Shown: positions 40,683 to 52,100 of the stretch, in pieces
Position numbering within the stretch: the first letter of the stretch is position 1
Layout: each line of letters begins with the position of its first letter
Origin: Mycobacterium sp. 1081908.1
GTDB taxonomy: Bacteria > Actinomycetota > Actinomycetes > Mycobacteriales > Mycobacteriaceae
DNA length: 64,000 bases
Assembly: GCF_001673535.1 (NCBI RefSeq)
Contig: NZ_LZLY01000057.1
Span: forward strand, 1 to 64,000
Direction of reading: 5' to 3'
The notes under the pieces: generated by a model
What the model saw: only the letters and a program-made list of their open reading frames with translations
Told to the model about the DNA's origin: nothing
Databases searched by the model: none
Position numbers and translations under genes: made by a program

Positions 40683-41519
40683 ATGCCTGTCGTGGTGGTG
40701 ACCGATGCGTCGTCGCGCCTGCCCGCCGATCTGCTCGAAAAGTGGGACATTCGCGTGGTTCCGTTGCACATCTTGCTCGACGGCCGCGACCTGCGCGACG
40801 GCTTCGACGACATTCCCGACGACATCTACCAACAGCACGCGACCACCGCCGCGGCCACCCCGGCCGAACTGGCCAACGCGTATCAGCAGGCGCTGGCGGA
40901 CAGCGGCGGCGACGGCGTGGTGGCGGTGCACCTTTCCTCGGCGCTGTCCGGAACCTACGGTGCCGCCCAACGGACCGCGGCCGACCTCGACGCGAACGTG
41001 CGCGTCGTCGACTCGCGGTCGGCCGCGATGGGCACGGGGTTCGTGGCGCTGGCCGCCGCGCGCGCCGCCGCCGACGGCGCCGACCTGGGCGCCGTCGCGG
41101 GAGCGGCGACGTCGGCGGTGTCGCGCGGCCACGCGTTCGTGGTGGTGCACCGGCTGGACAACCTGCGCCGCAGCGGCCGGATCGGCGGGGCCAAGGCGTG
41201 GCTGGGGACCGCGCTGGCGCTCAAGCCGCTGTTGCGCATCGATGACGGCAAACTCGTTCTCGCCCAACGGGTGCGGACCGTGACCCACGCGACCGCGGCG
41301 ATGATCGACCGGGTCTGCGAGGTCGTCGGCGAGGGCTCCGCGGCGCTGGCCGTGCAACACGTGGCCAACCCGGAGGGCGCGAACGACGTGGCGGCGGAGC
41401 TGGCGCGGCGGCTGCCGGCGTGCGAGCCGGCGATCGTCAGCCCGCTGGGGCCGGTGCTCGGGCTGCACGTCGGCCCGGGGGCCGTCGCGGTGTGCCTGGA
41501 CCTAGCTCCTGGCGGCTGA
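40683..41519 (+). CDS. DegV-family fatty-acid-binding protein
   Basis: The 278-residue product begins VVVVTDASSRLP and contains the SSALSGTYGAAQ and RSGRIGG signatures of DegV proteins, which bind a fatty acid between two domains and in some bacteria supply it to fatty acid kinase. It lies five bases after octT. Its 3' end overlaps the convergent mmpL gene by 18 bases. In M. tuberculosis (Rv2417c) the next genes are eis and comEA; here the lipid locus begins instead. Confidence 0.92.
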   Translation: MPVVVVTDASSRLPADLLEKWDIRVVPLHILLDGRDLRDGFDDIPDDIYQQHATTAAATPAELANAYQQALADSGGDGVVAVHLSSALSGTYGAAQRTAADLDANVRVVDSRSAAMGTGFVALAAARAAADGADLGAVAGAATSAVSRGHAFVVVHRLDNLRRSGRIGGAKAWLGTALALKPLLRIDDGKLVLAQRVRTVTHATAAMIDRVCEVVGEGSAALAVQHVANPEGANDVAAELARRLPACEPAIVSPLGPVLGLHVGPGAVAVCLDLAPGG

Positions 41520-44420
41520 CGCCACCGGCGCCGCGACGGCGGGGCGGCCGTAGTCGCCGCGCGGGTGGACGACGAGCGGCCACCAGAACCAGCGTCCGAG
41601 CAGGGTGGCGATCGACGGCATCAGCAGGGTGCGCACGATCAGGGTGTCGAGCAGCAGGCCGATGCACACGGTGGACCCGAACTGCCCCAGCACCCGTAGG
41701 TCGCTGCCGAGCATCGACGCCATGGTGAAGGCGAACACCAGGCCCGCGGCCGTCACCACCCCGCCGGTGCCGGCCATCGACCGGATGATGCCCGTCTTGA
41801 GCCCGTGATGGATTTCCTCTTTGAACCGTGAGACCAGCAGCAGGTTGTAGTCCGACCCGACGGCCAGCAGGATGATGACCGACAGCGCCATCACGATCCA
41901 GTGGATCCTGATGCCGAACAGGTCCTGCCAAATCAGCACCGACAGCCCGAACGAGGCGGCGATCGAACTGGCCGCGGTGCCGACGATCACCAGCGCGGCG
42001 ACCACGCTGCGGGTGAGCAGCAGCATGATCATGAAGATCAGCGTCAGGGCCGACACCACGGCGATCATCAGGTCGTATTTCTCGCCGTCGGCCATGTCCC
42101 TGAACGTCGCGGCGGTTCCGCCGAGATACACCCGGGCATCCGACAGCGAGGACTGTTTCAACGCCTCCTGGGCGGCGGTGCGTTCGGCGTCGACCCGCGC
42201 GATGCCGTCCGGCGTCATCGGATCGCCCTGATGGGTGATGAAGAACCGGGCCGACTTGCCGTCCGGCGACAGGAACATGCGCAGGCCCGTCTGGAAATCC
42301 GGGTTGTCGAAGGCCTCCGGTGGCAGGTAGAAGAAGTCGTCGTTCTTGGACTGATCGAAGCTTTGCCCCATCACGATGGCGGTGTTGCTCATCGCCTCCA
42401 TCTGGTCGATCATCGCCTTGAACGTCTGGTAGAGCGTCAGCGTGATGCCCCTGGTGTTCTTCAGCGTCGAGATCAGTACGGGGAACAGTGCATTCAGGTC
42501 GTGGGTGGCCTTGGCGGTGTGTGCGATATCGGCGGTGAGGTAGTGGAACTGCTCGGCGAGCTGGTCGAAGCCGTCGAAGGTGTCGAAGAGGGACCGTATG
42601 CCGATGCACAACGGGATGTCGTAGCAGTGCCGCTCCCAGTAGAAGTAGCTACGTACCGGCCGGAAGGTGTCGTCGAAATCCGCGATGTGGTCGCGCAACT
42701 TGTCGGTGATCTGTGAGGTCACCTCGGTGGTCTTCGCGCTGTCGTCGGCGGCGTTGGCCAGGTCCAGCGACACCTCGTACTGGCGTTGCGTGGTGTCGAT
42801 CTGAGTCTGCAGGTCGTCGGCCATCCTGAGGATGTCGGCGATGCGGTCCTTGAGGAAACTCATGTTCTGCATCGTCGTCTGACTCTGGATGCTGTTCTGG
42901 AACGGAATCGAGCTGTGCTGAATCGGGATTCCCAGCGGCCGGGTGATGTCCTGGACCATGGCGATGCCCTGCGTGCGCATCTCGTTCTTCGCCACCCGGT
43001 CCAACACCAGCATGTCGGCCGGGTTTCGCATGTCGTGGTCGGACTCGACCATCAACAGGTCGGGGTTCATCCGCGCCTCGGAGAAATGCCGATTCGCCGC
43101 CTCTTGGCCTTGGTTGGACGGGGCTGACAACGGCAGGTAATGCCGGTCGTTGTAGCTCGTGTGGTAGCTCGGCAGGGCGATCATGCCGACCAGCACGATC
43201 GCGCCGCTCACGGCCAAAATCGGTGCGGGCCAACGCACTACGGCGGTGCCCACCCGCCGCCACAGCCGACCGCGCTTGGTCTGCCTTTCGAAGAGGTGAA
43301 AGCGACTGCCGACGAAGACGACCGCGGGGCCCAGCGTGAGCCCGGCCGCGACCACCACCAGCATGCCGATCGCCACGGGTGCGCCCATGGTGTTGAACCA
43401 GGGCAGCCGCGAAAAACTCAGGCAATACGTCGCCCCGGCGATCGTCAGGCCCGACCCCAGGACGACGGGAGCGACACCCTTGAATGTGGTGTAGTACGCG
43501 CTTTCCCGGTCCTCGCCGGAGGCCAATGCCTCTTGATAGCGCCCGACGAGGAAGATGCCGTAGTCGGTCCCGGCGGCGATCGCAAGCATGGTGAGGATGT
43601 TCGCGGCGAAGGTCGTGAGCCCGAATGCGTTGTGATAAGCCAGGACCGCGACGACCCCGCGCGAACACGCCAGCGCGACAAGGGTCATGAACAGCTGCAC
43701 GAGCGTGGTGACGACGGACCGGTAGACCAGCAGCAGCATGATCGCGATGGCGCCCAGCGTGAACAGCGTGATCTTCGCCAGGCTGGCGTTGCCGATGATG
43801 TGCATGTCGTCAGACAGCGCGGCGGGTCCGGTGACGTAGGCCTTCACGCCGGGGGGCGCCTTGTTCTCGTCGATCACCTTGCGGACGGCGTCCACGGACT
43901 CGTTGGCCTGCGTTGTGCCCTGATTACCGGCAAGGTTGATCTGCACATAGGCGGACTTGGCGTCGGCGCTCTGAGCGCCGGCCGCCGTCAGCCGGTCACC
44001 CCAGAAGTCCTGGATGTGCTCGATGTGCTTGGGGTCTTGGCGGAGCTGTCGAATCAGGTTGTCGTAGTAGTGGTGTGCATCGGGGCCGAGGGGTTGCTGG
44101 CCCTCCAGCACGATCATCACCGTGCTGTTGGAATCGAATTCGCGGAAGTTGTGGCCCATCCGCATCATCGCCTTCATCGACGGCGCGTCCAGCGGTGCCA
44201 TCGGCGCCGAGTGCGCCTCGCCGACCTTTTCCAGCGTGGGAACGATGACGTTCACCAACACGGTGACGGCCACCCAGCCCAAAATGATCGGTATCGCGAA
44301 GATGCGGATCGCGTGGGAGAGATAGGGCCGGTGGCCGCGATCCGCCATGCTGGGCTTGGTCGTGATCGGGCCTGTGTCCGCCGCGCTCGCGTCGCGGTCG
44401 GCCTTGTCGATGTCGGTCAT
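41502..44420 (-). CDS. MmpL-family RND transporter (MmpL4/5 type)
   Basis: The 972-residue product has the two-fold MmpL layout: a membrane helix near 35, a periplasmic domain, five helices, a second periplasmic domain rich in helical coiled-coil (about 480-740) and the last helices. Proton-relay Asp-Tyr pairs appear in GTDYGIF and GSDYNLL. It is preceded by, and overlaps by four bases, an mmpS gene, the pairing typical of MmpS4/L4 and MmpS5/L5 exporters of siderophores and lipids. The substrate is unknown; location suggests a role with the lipid locus. Confidence 0.93.
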   Translation of the reverse strand: MTDIDKADRDASAADTGPITTKPSMADRGHRPYLSHAIRIFAIPIILGWVAVTVLVNVIVPTLEKVGEAHSAPMAPLDAPSMKAMMRMGHNFREFDSNSTVMIVLEGQQPLGPDAHHYYDNLIRQLRQDPKHIEHIQDFWGDRLTAAGAQSADAKSAYVQINLAGNQGTTQANESVDAVRKVIDENKAPPGVKAYVTGPAALSDDMHIIGNASLAKITLFTLGAIAIMLLLVYRSVVTTLVQLFMTLVALACSRGVVAVLAYHNAFGLTTFAANILTMLAIAAGTDYGIFLVGRYQEALASGEDRESAYYTTFKGVAPVVLGSGLTIAGATYCLSFSRLPWFNTMGAPVAIGMLVVVAAGLTLGPAVVFVGSRFHLFERQTKRGRLWRRVGTAVVRWPAPILAVSGAIVLVGMIALPSYHTSYNDRHYLPLSAPSNQGQEAANRHFSEARMNPDLLMVESDHDMRNPADMLVLDRVAKNEMRTQGIAMVQDITRPLGIPIQHSSIPFQNSIQSQTTMQNMSFLKDRIADILRMADDLQTQIDTTQRQYEVSLDLANAADDSAKTTEVTSQITDKLRDHIADFDDTFRPVRSYFYWERHCYDIPLCIGIRSLFDTFDGFDQLAEQFHYLTADIAHTAKATHDLNALFPVLISTLKNTRGITLTLYQTFKAMIDQMEAMSNTAIVMGQSFDQSKNDDFFYLPPEAFDNPDFQTGLRMFLSPDGKSARFFITHQGDPMTPDGIARVDAERTAAQEALKQSSLSDARVYLGGTAATFRDMADGEKYDLMIAVVSALTLIFMIMLLLTRSVVAALVIVGTAASSIAASFGLSVLIWQDLFGIRIHWIVMALSVIILLAVGSDYNLLLVSRFKEEIHHGLKTGIIRSMAGTGGVVTAAGLVFAFTMASMLGSDLRVLGQFGSTVCIGLLLDTLIVRTLLMPSIATLLGRWFWWPLVVHPRGDYGRPAVAAPVASAARS

Positions 44421-44854
44421 GCGGACTTCACCAGGCAGAAGGTCTGGGCGTTGTGGCCGTCGGAATTCTGGCTATCGCGGACGACGCCGTCCACGGTGAT
44501 CTTGCAGCTGATTCGGCTGCCGTCGCTTTGCGCCATGACGTTGGCGCTCACCGAGGGAAGCGTGGTGGAGATGGTCGTCGACCAGGGCAGCGGGGCGTTG
44601 TTGATCTGGTGGGTGTTGGCGTTCTCGTCCCAGTAGTTGATGTTCGCGGTGGACCCGGGCGGGCCGGAGATGTCGTAGACGACGACCTTCGGATTGAACT
44701 GCACGATCTCGATTCCCTTGCCCGCGTTCGCGTTGAGGTCCTCGGACCCGAAAATTTTGTGCAGCCGCGACACCACCAAGGCCGAGACGCCGAGCACGAC
44801 CACCAACACCACAGGAATCCACGCTCGCCTGAGCGTCCGGGCTAGGGCCTTCAT
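44417..44854 (-). CDS. MmpS-family periplasmic accessory protein
   Basis: The 145-residue product has one N-terminal membrane helix (about 12-30) and an extracytoplasmic beta domain, with a conserved C-terminal Cys pair. MmpS proteins assist their cognate MmpL. The start is preceded by GGAAGG. It overlaps the mmpL ATG (ATGA). It is separated from the DapB-like gene by 142 bases that contain the palindrome at 44920-44933, so it may start its own transcript. Confidence 0.9.
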   Translation of the reverse strand: MKALARTLRRAWIPVVLVVVLGVSALVVSRLHKIFGSEDLNANAGKGIEIVQFNPKVVVYDISGPPGSTANINYWDENANTHQINNAPLPWSTTISTTLPSVSANVMAQSDGSRISCKITVDGVVRDSQNSDGHNAQTFCLVKSA

Positions 44855-44919
44855 ACCTTGACCGCCTTCCGCTCGCCCCCGCGGACCACCGCCGCCGACA
44901 ACGCCGGTTGCCGATACAT

Positions 44920-44933
44920 TGCTCAGCTAAGCA
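44920..44933. promoter_or_regulatory. Candidate operator upstream of mmpS
   Basis: TGCTCAGCTAAGCA is palindromic with one mismatched pair and lies about 65 bases upstream of mmpS. Its position fits a repressor site for the mmpS-mmpL unit. It could also be chance; no regulator gene is adjacent. Confidence 0.3.
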
Positions 44934-44996
44934 TCGTAGACCTAGTGCACGGAACCGTTCCTCCGGGTATGTGCCCTTGGGGCGGCCAGCACGGCG

Positions 44997-46055
44997 TCAG
45001 TGCGCCACCCGTCCCGTGACCGGCGGCAGATCGGCGAGCGTGACTATCCCCGGCCTGGCGGCGACGACGGCCGGGACCGCATTGGTCACCGGCATGGCGG
45101 TGTAGATCATCCCCAGTCCCATGAACCCGGGCTCCGTCCAATCCTTCGGCGGCAGGCAGTGCAGGACGGTGCGCATGTTGGGTAAGCCGAAAACCTGGAT
45201 GACGTGGCCGTGCTCGAGCGGTTTGGGCGGGACCACGTGGCTGCCCATGGTCCAGTTGAACCCGACGCTGACGACGTTGCGCTCGCCTTCCCAGCCGCGG
45301 TGGTAGCCGTAGACGCTGCCGACCGTTCCCTCGGGGATCTTCATGAAGCCCAGATCCGAGTCGGCGGTGGCGGCGGTGAACGTAACGTCGAACGTCATCT
45401 TGTCCAGTTGGGCGCCGATCGCGTCGGCCATCATCGCGGCCGATTCCGCGAAGACCTCGCTTTCCCGGCGCACGCTGTCCGCCAGTCCCGGGGTAGCGGG
45501 GTCTTGCGAGAACCCCATCGCCGTTTGCGTTTCCGCCGACTCGTAGGTCGAGCAGTCCACCGACTCGGTGATGCGGATCTCGTCGACGCGCTCGCACGAC
45601 GCGGACAGCACCATCCCGACCATGTTCGTCATCCCGGGGTGCGCTCCGCTGCCGAAGATCGTCGAACCGCCGCGTTCGCAGGCGTCCTGGATGCGCTTGC
45701 GATCCTCCTGAGTCTGCTTGCCGCCCGTGATCCACGCGGCGCTGGTGCACACGTTGACGCCCGACTCCAGGAGGCGCACCAGTTCGTCGACGTTCGGCCA
45801 CAACGGGTTGTAGCAACAGGCGTCGGGTCGAAGCGCCAGCAACGCATCGACGTCATTGGTGGCCTTGATCCCGGTCGGCTCGGGCCACCCGGACAGCTCG
45901 GCGGCGTCCACGCCGACCTTTTCGGCGCCGTGCGCGTACACCCCGACCAGTTCCATGTCCGGCCGGCCGATGATGGCGTGCAGCGACCGCCGCCCGATGT
46001 TGCCGGTCGTCCACTGGATCACCCGGAAGGGACGGTCTGCGCTGGTCGTGCTCAT
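44997..46055 (-). CDS. DapB-like NAD(P)-dependent oxidoreductase
   Basis: The 352-residue product has an N-terminal Rossmann fold (QWTTGNIGRRSL) and a dihydrodipicolinate-reductase-like architecture, with conserved SGAHPG and CYNPLWPN segments. Mycobacteria carry several paralogues of this family, none with a firmly known substrate to my knowledge; true DapB is shorter. It lies 100 bases after the fadD gene on the same strand. A role in the lipid pathway is suggested only by location. Confidence 0.8.
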   Translation of the reverse strand: MSTTSADRPFRVIQWTTGNIGRRSLHAIIGRPDMELVGVYAHGAEKVGVDAAELSGWPEPTGIKATNDVDALLALRPDACCYNPLWPNVDELVRLLESGVNVCTSAAWITGGKQTQEDRKRIQDACERGGSTIFGSGAHPGMTNMVGMVLSASCERVDEIRITESVDCSTYESAETQTAMGFSQDPATPGLADSVRRESEVFAESAAMMADAIGAQLDKMTFDVTFTAATADSDLGFMKIPEGTVGSVYGYHRGWEGERNVVSVGFNWTMGSHVVPPKPLEHGHVIQVFGLPNMRTVLHCLPPKDWTEPGFMGLGMIYTAMPVTNAVPAVVAARPGIVTLADLPPVTGRVAH

Positions 46056-46155
46056 CGAGGGGCTCCTTTGCCGGTGCGAGTGGACTCATTATGTTCAACC
46101 AGGCCCACGCGCACGGCGGCCGGGCGTCCCGGTCGACGGGAGGCCGGCCCGGTTC

Positions 46156-47919
46156 TCACGCGGATTCGGTGTAGGCGTCCAACCGGGTGAATTGGTCCCG
46201 CCGGTACTGCTCGGCACAGGCCGCGCGCCGGATCTTGCCGCTCGTCGTGGTGGGAATCGACCCGGGCGGCACCAGGACGAGGTCCCCGACATTCACGCCG
46301 TGCGCGTTGGAGATCGCGGAGGTGACGTCGCGTTTGATGCAGGTGAGCCAGTGCCTAATGTCCTGGGCGTCCTCTTGGGAATGGCCTCGCTTCTTGAGCT
46401 CGACGACGGCGACCAGCTCCTCGGTGCTGCTGACCGGAACCGATAACGCGGCGACCCGACCGCCCGTGATCTCTTGGACGGTCGCCTCGATGTCCTCGGG
46501 GTAGTGGTTGCGTCCACGGATGATCAGCAGATCCTTGATGCGGCCGACGATGAACAGGTCACCCTCGAAGATGAAACCCAGGTCGCCGGTCTTCAGCCAA
46601 GGTCCTTCGGGCGTGCCCGGCGACGGGTCGGCGAGCGTGGCGCCGAAGCAGCGCTGCTCCTCCGGCGGTTTGCCCCAGTAGCCGTCGGCGACATTGGGGC
46701 CATGCACCCAGATCTCGCCCACCAGGCCCTGCGCGCATTCGCGGTTGGTGTCGGAGTCGACGATCCGCAGCGTGGGCGATTGCGGCGCTTTGTATTTGAC
46801 CAGCGCGGTGCCGGTCCCTTCCGCGCATCGCCGCGCGCGGCCGGCGGACAGCTCGTCAATGTCGAATGCAACCGCGCTCGATGACTCATTCCAGGTGCCC
46901 GCCGTCACAAAGACGGTCGCCTCGGCCAAACCATACGAGGGACGCATCATATGGTCGCGAAAGTTGAAGTGGGCGAACCGGTCAACGAAACGGTGCAGTG
47001 TGGCCGGCTCGACGCGTTCGGCACCGCTGATGATGCCCAGCACCTCGCCGAGGTCGAGCCCGGCCAGGTCGGCGTCGGTTGTCTTGCGGGCGGCCAGATC
47101 GAAGGCGAAGTTGGGCGCCGCCGACCAGGCATGAGGATTCTCTGCCAGAGATCGCACCCACCGCGCCGGCCGCTCCAGGAACGAAACCGGACTTGTCAGC
47201 TCGCCGCGATAGCCGCCCAGGATCGGCGCGCAAATTCCCAGCACCAAGCCCATGTCGTGGTAGAAGGGCAACCACGACACGATCGTGGTATCCGAGGGTG
47301 CTTTGACGTTGGAATCCGCGAAGAAGCTGCGCATCAGCTGCTCGAAATTCACCTGGAGATTGCGATGCGAGACGATGACTCCGGTCGGCGCCCGGGTCGA
47401 ACCCGAGCTGTACTGCAGATACGCGATGCTGGGCAAGTCGGCTGTCCGAACGCTCGTTCCGCGATCCGCGTCGAGGTTGATGGAATCCATTTCGATGATT
47501 TTGGGAATGGTGTCCAGGCGCGCTTCGTCGACGTATTTGACGATGTCTTCCGCCACCGCGGACGTCGTGAGAACCACCGAGGGCGCCGTATCGGAAAGGA
47601 CCGCGCTCACCCGCTCATGGCTCGAGCCCCTGTGCGGCAAGAGCAGCGGGACGGCGATCAGCCCGGCCTGCATGGATCCCAGGAATGCCTCGACGTAGTC
47701 GAGGGATTGGGGAGCCAGGATCACCGCCCTGTCTCCGACCGACCCGTGCAGGCTGAGCTCGCGTGCCGCATTGAGCGTTCGGCGGGACAGCTGCGACCAC
47801 GTCAGGCTCTGGGGAACTCCGGCCCAATCGTCGGCGTAATCGGTAAACGTGTACGCCACATCGTGGGGGCGCAGGCTGGCGCGTCCGTGCAACATCGACA
47901 GGATCGTTGATTGAGACAT
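46156..47919 (-). CDS. Long-chain fatty acyl-AMP ligase (FadD23/FadD21 type)
   Basis: Activates a fatty acid as acyl-AMP for direct loading on the polyketide synthase rather than on CoA. The 587-residue product has the P-loop [11 protein letters not shown] at 170-180, the SYGLAEAT motif and the FAAL-specific insertion around [13 protein letters not shown], which hinders CoA use. In the known trehalose polyphleate loci this gene is fadD23. It lies 44 bases upstream-side of the PE-PPE gene stop, in the same transcription direction as papA, mmpL10 and PE-PPE. Confidence 0.9.
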   Translation of the reverse strand: MSQSTILSMLHGRASLRPHDVAYTFTDYADDWAGVPQSLTWSQLSRRTLNAARELSLHGSVGDRAVILAPQSLDYVEAFLGSMQAGLIAVPLLLPHRGSSHERVSAVLSDTAPSVVLTTSAVAEDIVKYVDEARLDTIPKIIEMDSINLDADRGTSVRTADLPSIAYLQYSSGSTRAPTGVIVSHRNLQVNFEQLMRSFFADSNVKAPSDTTIVSWLPFYHDMGLVLGICAPILGGYRGELTSPVSFLERPARWVRSLAENPHAWSAAPNFAFDLAARKTTDADLAGLDLGEVLGIISGAERVEPATLHRFVDRFAHFNFRDHMMRPSYGLAEATVFVTAGTWNESSSAVAFDIDELSAGRARRCAEGTGTALVKYKAPQSPTLRIVDSDTNRECAQGLVGEIWVHGPNVADGYWGKPPEEQRCFGATLADPSPGTPEGPWLKTGDLGFIFEGDLFIVGRIKDLLIIRGRNHYPEDIEATVQEITGGRVAALSVPVSSTEELVAVVELKKRGHSQEDAQDIRHWLTCIKRDVTSAISNAHGVNVGDLVLVPPGSIPTTTSGKIRRAACAEQYRRDQFTRLDAYTESA

Positions 47920-47950
47920 GGGGGTTACATCACGTCCGTACTAGTTCGTC

Positions 47951-47965
47951 GACTCCGATGGAGTC
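47951..47965 (-). terminator. Short hairpin at the end of the PE-PPE gene
   Basis: GACTCC/GGAGTC with a three-base loop overlaps the stop codon of the PE-PPE-domain gene and lies before fadD. It might attenuate transcription between the two, or stabilise the 3' end. The stem is only 6 bp. Confidence 0.3.
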
Positions 47966-49094
47966 AGTGATCGGCCTGTAATGCGCTGTGCGACAACACG
48001 GACATGGCTCCGGCGAGGATCTGCGAGAACGGGTCCGCGCCGCCGCCGAACGTCGCCTGGTTGGCCGGCGCGGTGACCTCCGCCGGATCGAAGCCGTGCA
48101 CCGGGTCCACCTGAACCGGAGCGGTCGACGGGTCGTCGTTTCGCGAATAGCCCGCGTTCACCCTGGGGATGAGGATCGCGTCGAGTTTGTTCAGCGTGTC
48201 CTCCGGGATCCCGATGTATTTCAGCGGCATGACCAGCGGCAGGTGCTTCTCCGGCACCATGATCGTGGTGTCTTTAGCGCCCCGGGAGTTGATCGTCGTC
48301 CTGATGTTCTGCGGTGGCACCATGCTCCGGTTCGTGAAGGCCACCGCGGTGTGGCCGGTGGCCAGGCCCATCAGCGTGTTGGCGAAGGCGAACAGGTTGT
48401 CCGGCCGGTCGGGGAAGTCCGCGATCGAGTCGTACGCGGCCACGAACCTGTTGGTGTCGTACTGGCTCTCGTAGGGCGGCGGCATGGTGTAGTCGAGCGC
48501 GGGAACGGTGCTGCCGACCGGGAACACGGCGGTCAGGAAACTCTGGCCGAAGGCGTGATGTCCGATCGGGTCGCCGAACGTGGCGAAGTTCAGCGTGTCC
48601 GGCGGGGGAGCGGTCGGGTCAGTCGCCAGCCGCGCCTGCGCGCCGTCGACCACGAACCCGCCCTCGGACAGGCCGATCGCCGTCCCCGGGCGACCGCTTT
48701 TGATCGCGGCGACAAGGTTGTCCACTCCCGCGTCGACCGACTCGCCGACGCTGGGGCCGTCCAGACCCAGACCCGGGATGATCTCGTCGCCGGCCTTGCC
48801 GATTCCCGGGAAGAGCCGCCCGAGCACGTGGCCCTGCACCTGCCCCGCCGGGTAGTCGACGATCTTGCGCTGCTGGCCGGGGAACCATTGGGCGCCTTCC
48901 TGGCGGATGTACTCGTCGTAAGGGATGCCGAGAACGTGGGCGCCGCCGAGGGCGTACGCCGTCTGGTCGCCCGGCGCCCCCGGCGTCGGCGGTCCGCCGA
49001 TGGGCGTGTCGTCGGCCGACGCCGCCCCGACGCCGAAATACACTGTGGCGCCGACAGTTACCAGCGCGGTAGCCCTTGCGAGTGTTTTGTTCAT
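47964..49094 (-). CDS. Secreted PE-PPE-domain serine hydrolase (acyltrehalose transacylase-like)
   Basis: The 376-residue product has a signal peptide ending near Ala27 (GAASA) and an alpha/beta-hydrolase PE-PPE domain with nucleophile Ser143 in GLSEG. There is no N-terminal PE domain, although the gene is called PE in polyphleate loci. The homologue Chp2 (Rv1184c) moves acyl groups between acyltrehaloses outside the membrane. ATG 49094 is chosen over an upstream extension since it starts the signal peptide. It lies 53 bases from the mmpL10-like stop. Confidence 0.87.
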   Translation of the reverse strand: MNKTLARATALVTVGATVYFGVGAASADDTPIGGPPTPGAPGDQTAYALGGAHVLGIPYDEYIRQEGAQWFPGQQRKIVDYPAGQVQGHVLGRLFPGIGKAGDEIIPGLGLDGPSVGESVDAGVDNLVAAIKSGRPGTAIGLSEGGFVVDGAQARLATDPTAPPPDTLNFATFGDPIGHHAFGQSFLTAVFPVGSTVPALDYTMPPPYESQYDTNRFVAAYDSIADFPDRPDNLFAFANTLMGLATGHTAVAFTNRSMVPPQNIRTTINSRGAKDTTIMVPEKHLPLVMPLKYIGIPEDTLNKLDAILIPRVNAGYSRNDDPSTAPVQVDPVHGFDPAEVTAPANQATFGGGADPFSQILAGAMSVLSHSALQADH

Positions 49095-49147
49095 CCCTGC
49101 CCCCGACCGCTCTGCTTGTCTAGTTTCACATACATCACGTGCGCCTG

Positions 49148-52100
49148 CTAACCGATTTGGGGCTCCGCGCGCGCGACCGCCGATCGCCGCGCCGGCACCC
49201 GCGACGGCCACCAGTTCGCCCGCCCGAACAGCGCCGCGATGGCCGGCACCGTGATGGTGCGCACCAGGAAGGTGTCCAGCAAAATTCCCACCCCGATCAC
49301 GAAACCGCCCTGCACCACGGTGCCGATGCTGGAGAACAACAGACCGGCCATCGAGGCCGCGAAGATCAGACCCGCCGCGGTGATCACGCCGCCCGTCGAA
49401 CTCAGAGTGCGGATGATGCCGTAACGCACGCTGTTCGGGGACTCGTCACGCATTCGCGAGACGAGCAGCATGTTGTAGTCCGCGCCGACGGCGACGAGCA
49501 CCACGAATGCCAGTGGGGGCACGCTCCAATGCAAGTGCTGGCCCAGCACGAACTGGAAGAACACCACGCCGATGCCCACGGCCGACAGATACGAAACGAC
49601 CACGGACGCAACCAGATAGAGCGGCGCGACGATCGCGCGTAGCAGCGCGATCAGGGTCAGGAGCACGACGAGCAGGGTCACGGCGATGATGAAGCGGATG
49701 TCGTGCTGGTAGTAGTCGCGGGTGTCCTTCAGCCCGACGGTGTATCCCGCCATCGAAACCTTGGCGTCCGACAGGGTGGTGTTGGGTTGGGCTCCCCGAG
49801 CGGTCGCGGTGATCGCGTTGACCTGATCCATGGCCTCGGTGCTGAACGGGTTGAGCTTGGTCTGAACCAAATACCGCACCGAGTGGCCGTCCGGCGAGAT
49901 GAAGACCTTGGCGGCCTCCTGGAACTCCTTGAGATGCAGCAGTTGGGACGGGATATTGAACCCGGCCATCGCCGGTTGTGCCGCGTCGTGTTTGAGCGAC
50001 AGCAAAAACGCGGCTGACTCACTGAGCCCGGCACCCAGCTTCTTGACCTGTTCGACGAGTTGGGCCACCGCGTCGGCCACCTGCCGGCTCCCGCCCGCGA
50101 ACCGGTCGGCGCCGTTTTGCAGGGTGTTGAGGTTCGACTGCAGGCCGCCGGGCTGGTCCATCCCCATGGTGCGCAGCACGTTGGTGAGCTTGCCGACCGC
50201 ACTCCGCAGGCGGTCCGTCGACGCCTTCAGGGTCTGTTTGTCCGGATAAGCCTGCAGTTGGTGGGACAGGTCGTTGATCGCGTCGAGGTCCGCCTGGTCA
50301 CGCGAGCCGACCAGCTGCTCAAACGTCCCGCGGGTGGCGCTGCACGACGGATCGGCGTCGCAGACGGGGTTGCCCTGCAGCGCCGCCAGCACCGGGCCGA
50401 TCCAGGCGAACATGTTCTTGGCGGCCGAGAAGTTCCAGCCCATGGCATTGGTCAACGAGTTGACGTGGTCGACGAGCTGGGCCGCGATGTCGACCTCTTT
50501 GACCAGCGTGTCGCCGCTGTATTGGTTCTTCGTCGAGGAAAACGCGTTTTCCAGTTCCTGCACGCTGGCGGCGAGCTGGCTGACCTGGCCGCGGACGTCG
50601 CCGAGGCTGTCGGCCAGCGTGCCGGCGCCTTCGACCAGCCGGTTGAGGTCGTTTGTGTGCTCGTTGATCAGGGTGGACCCGCCCGCCAGAAAGCTGCCGA
50701 TGGCGCCCGCCTGATAGGTGGCTCGGAATTGTTCCGGCACGTTTCCGGTCGGGCGGGTGATGCCGCTGATCGCGGCGATATTCGGCAGTTGGCTGACGCG
50801 GTCTGCCATCTGTTCCAGGTCGGCGAGGGCCTGCGGCGTGCGAAGGTCATGCGGCGATTGGACGAGGATGTACTCCGGAATCGATTGGTTCACGGGGAAG
50901 TGACGATCCAGCGCGGCATACCCGATGGAGCTCGGGGCCGAAGGCCGCAGGGCTTTGCGGTCGTCGTAGTTGTAGCGCACCAGGCCTGCGCAACTGGCCA
51001 GGATGATCAGCACCAACACGCTGGCAACCAGGTGGGCCTTCGGCCGGCGCACGATGCGGATGCCCGAACGCCGCCAGAACCGGGCGGTCAGTTCGCGCCG
51101 CGGCTTGACCCAGCCGCGCGGCCCGGCGAGCACCAGGATCGCCGGCAGCAGCGTCATCGCTGCGAGGAATGCCACGCCGATCCCGATCGCCGACGACACG
51201 CCCACCGTTTCGAACACGCCCATCCGGGCGAAGCTGATCAGCAGGAAGGTGAGTCCCACGGTGGTGGCGGATGCGGTGATCACTTTCCCGATCGAGATCA
51301 TCGCCCTCTTGACCGCCTGGTCGTAATCCGCGCCGGTCCGCAGATAGTCGTGATAGCGGCTGGTGAGAAAGACCGCGTAATCCGTTCCAGCGCCGGCCAT
51401 GATCGCGCTGAGAAACACGATGGACTGGTTCGAGACACCCGAGCCGGTCAGCTGGGAGTAGCCCGCCACCAGCGCCTGGGCGATCACCAGCGACAGCCCG
51501 ATCGTGATCAACGGCAGCAGCATGGTGACCGCGCTGCGGTACACCACCAGCAGAACGATCAGCACCAGCACGGAGATCGCCAGCTCGATCGGCAGCCGAT
51601 CCCGATTGCCCGCCACCGTGAGGTCGGCGACGGTAGCCGCGGGGCCGGTGATGTTCGCGGTGAGGTGCGCCCCGGTCGGGGCCTGCTCCAAGGAGCGTTT
51701 GACGATGTCGCCGATCCGGTTGAAGGCCGCGTAGGACTGCGGAGTGCCCAACTCGCCCGCGACGCCGACCGGCAGCACCCACGCCTTGTGATCCTGGCTG
51801 GTCACGACCGAACGCAGGGGCGGCGTGCTGACGAAATCCTGCAGCATCACGACGTCGCGCGGGTCCGCGCGCAAAGCGTCGACCAGCTTGCGGTACCCGG
51901 CCTCGTCGGCGGGGCCGAGCCCTTTGTCGTCGGTCAGGACCACCAACAGGAGGTCTTCCGAGGCCGACTCGTGAAACGCCTCGGTCATCTTCCGCGCGGT
52001 GACGCTCGACGGCGCATCGCTGGGCAGGATCGCCAGCGGATGCTTCTGGGCCATTTCGTTGAGGGAGGGGAGGGTCAGCGGCAGGGCGACCGCAATCGCG

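Noticed and set aside
47964..49094. PE-family protein
   Set aside because: There is no N-terminal PE domain; the protein has a signal peptide and only the PE-PPE hydrolase domain.
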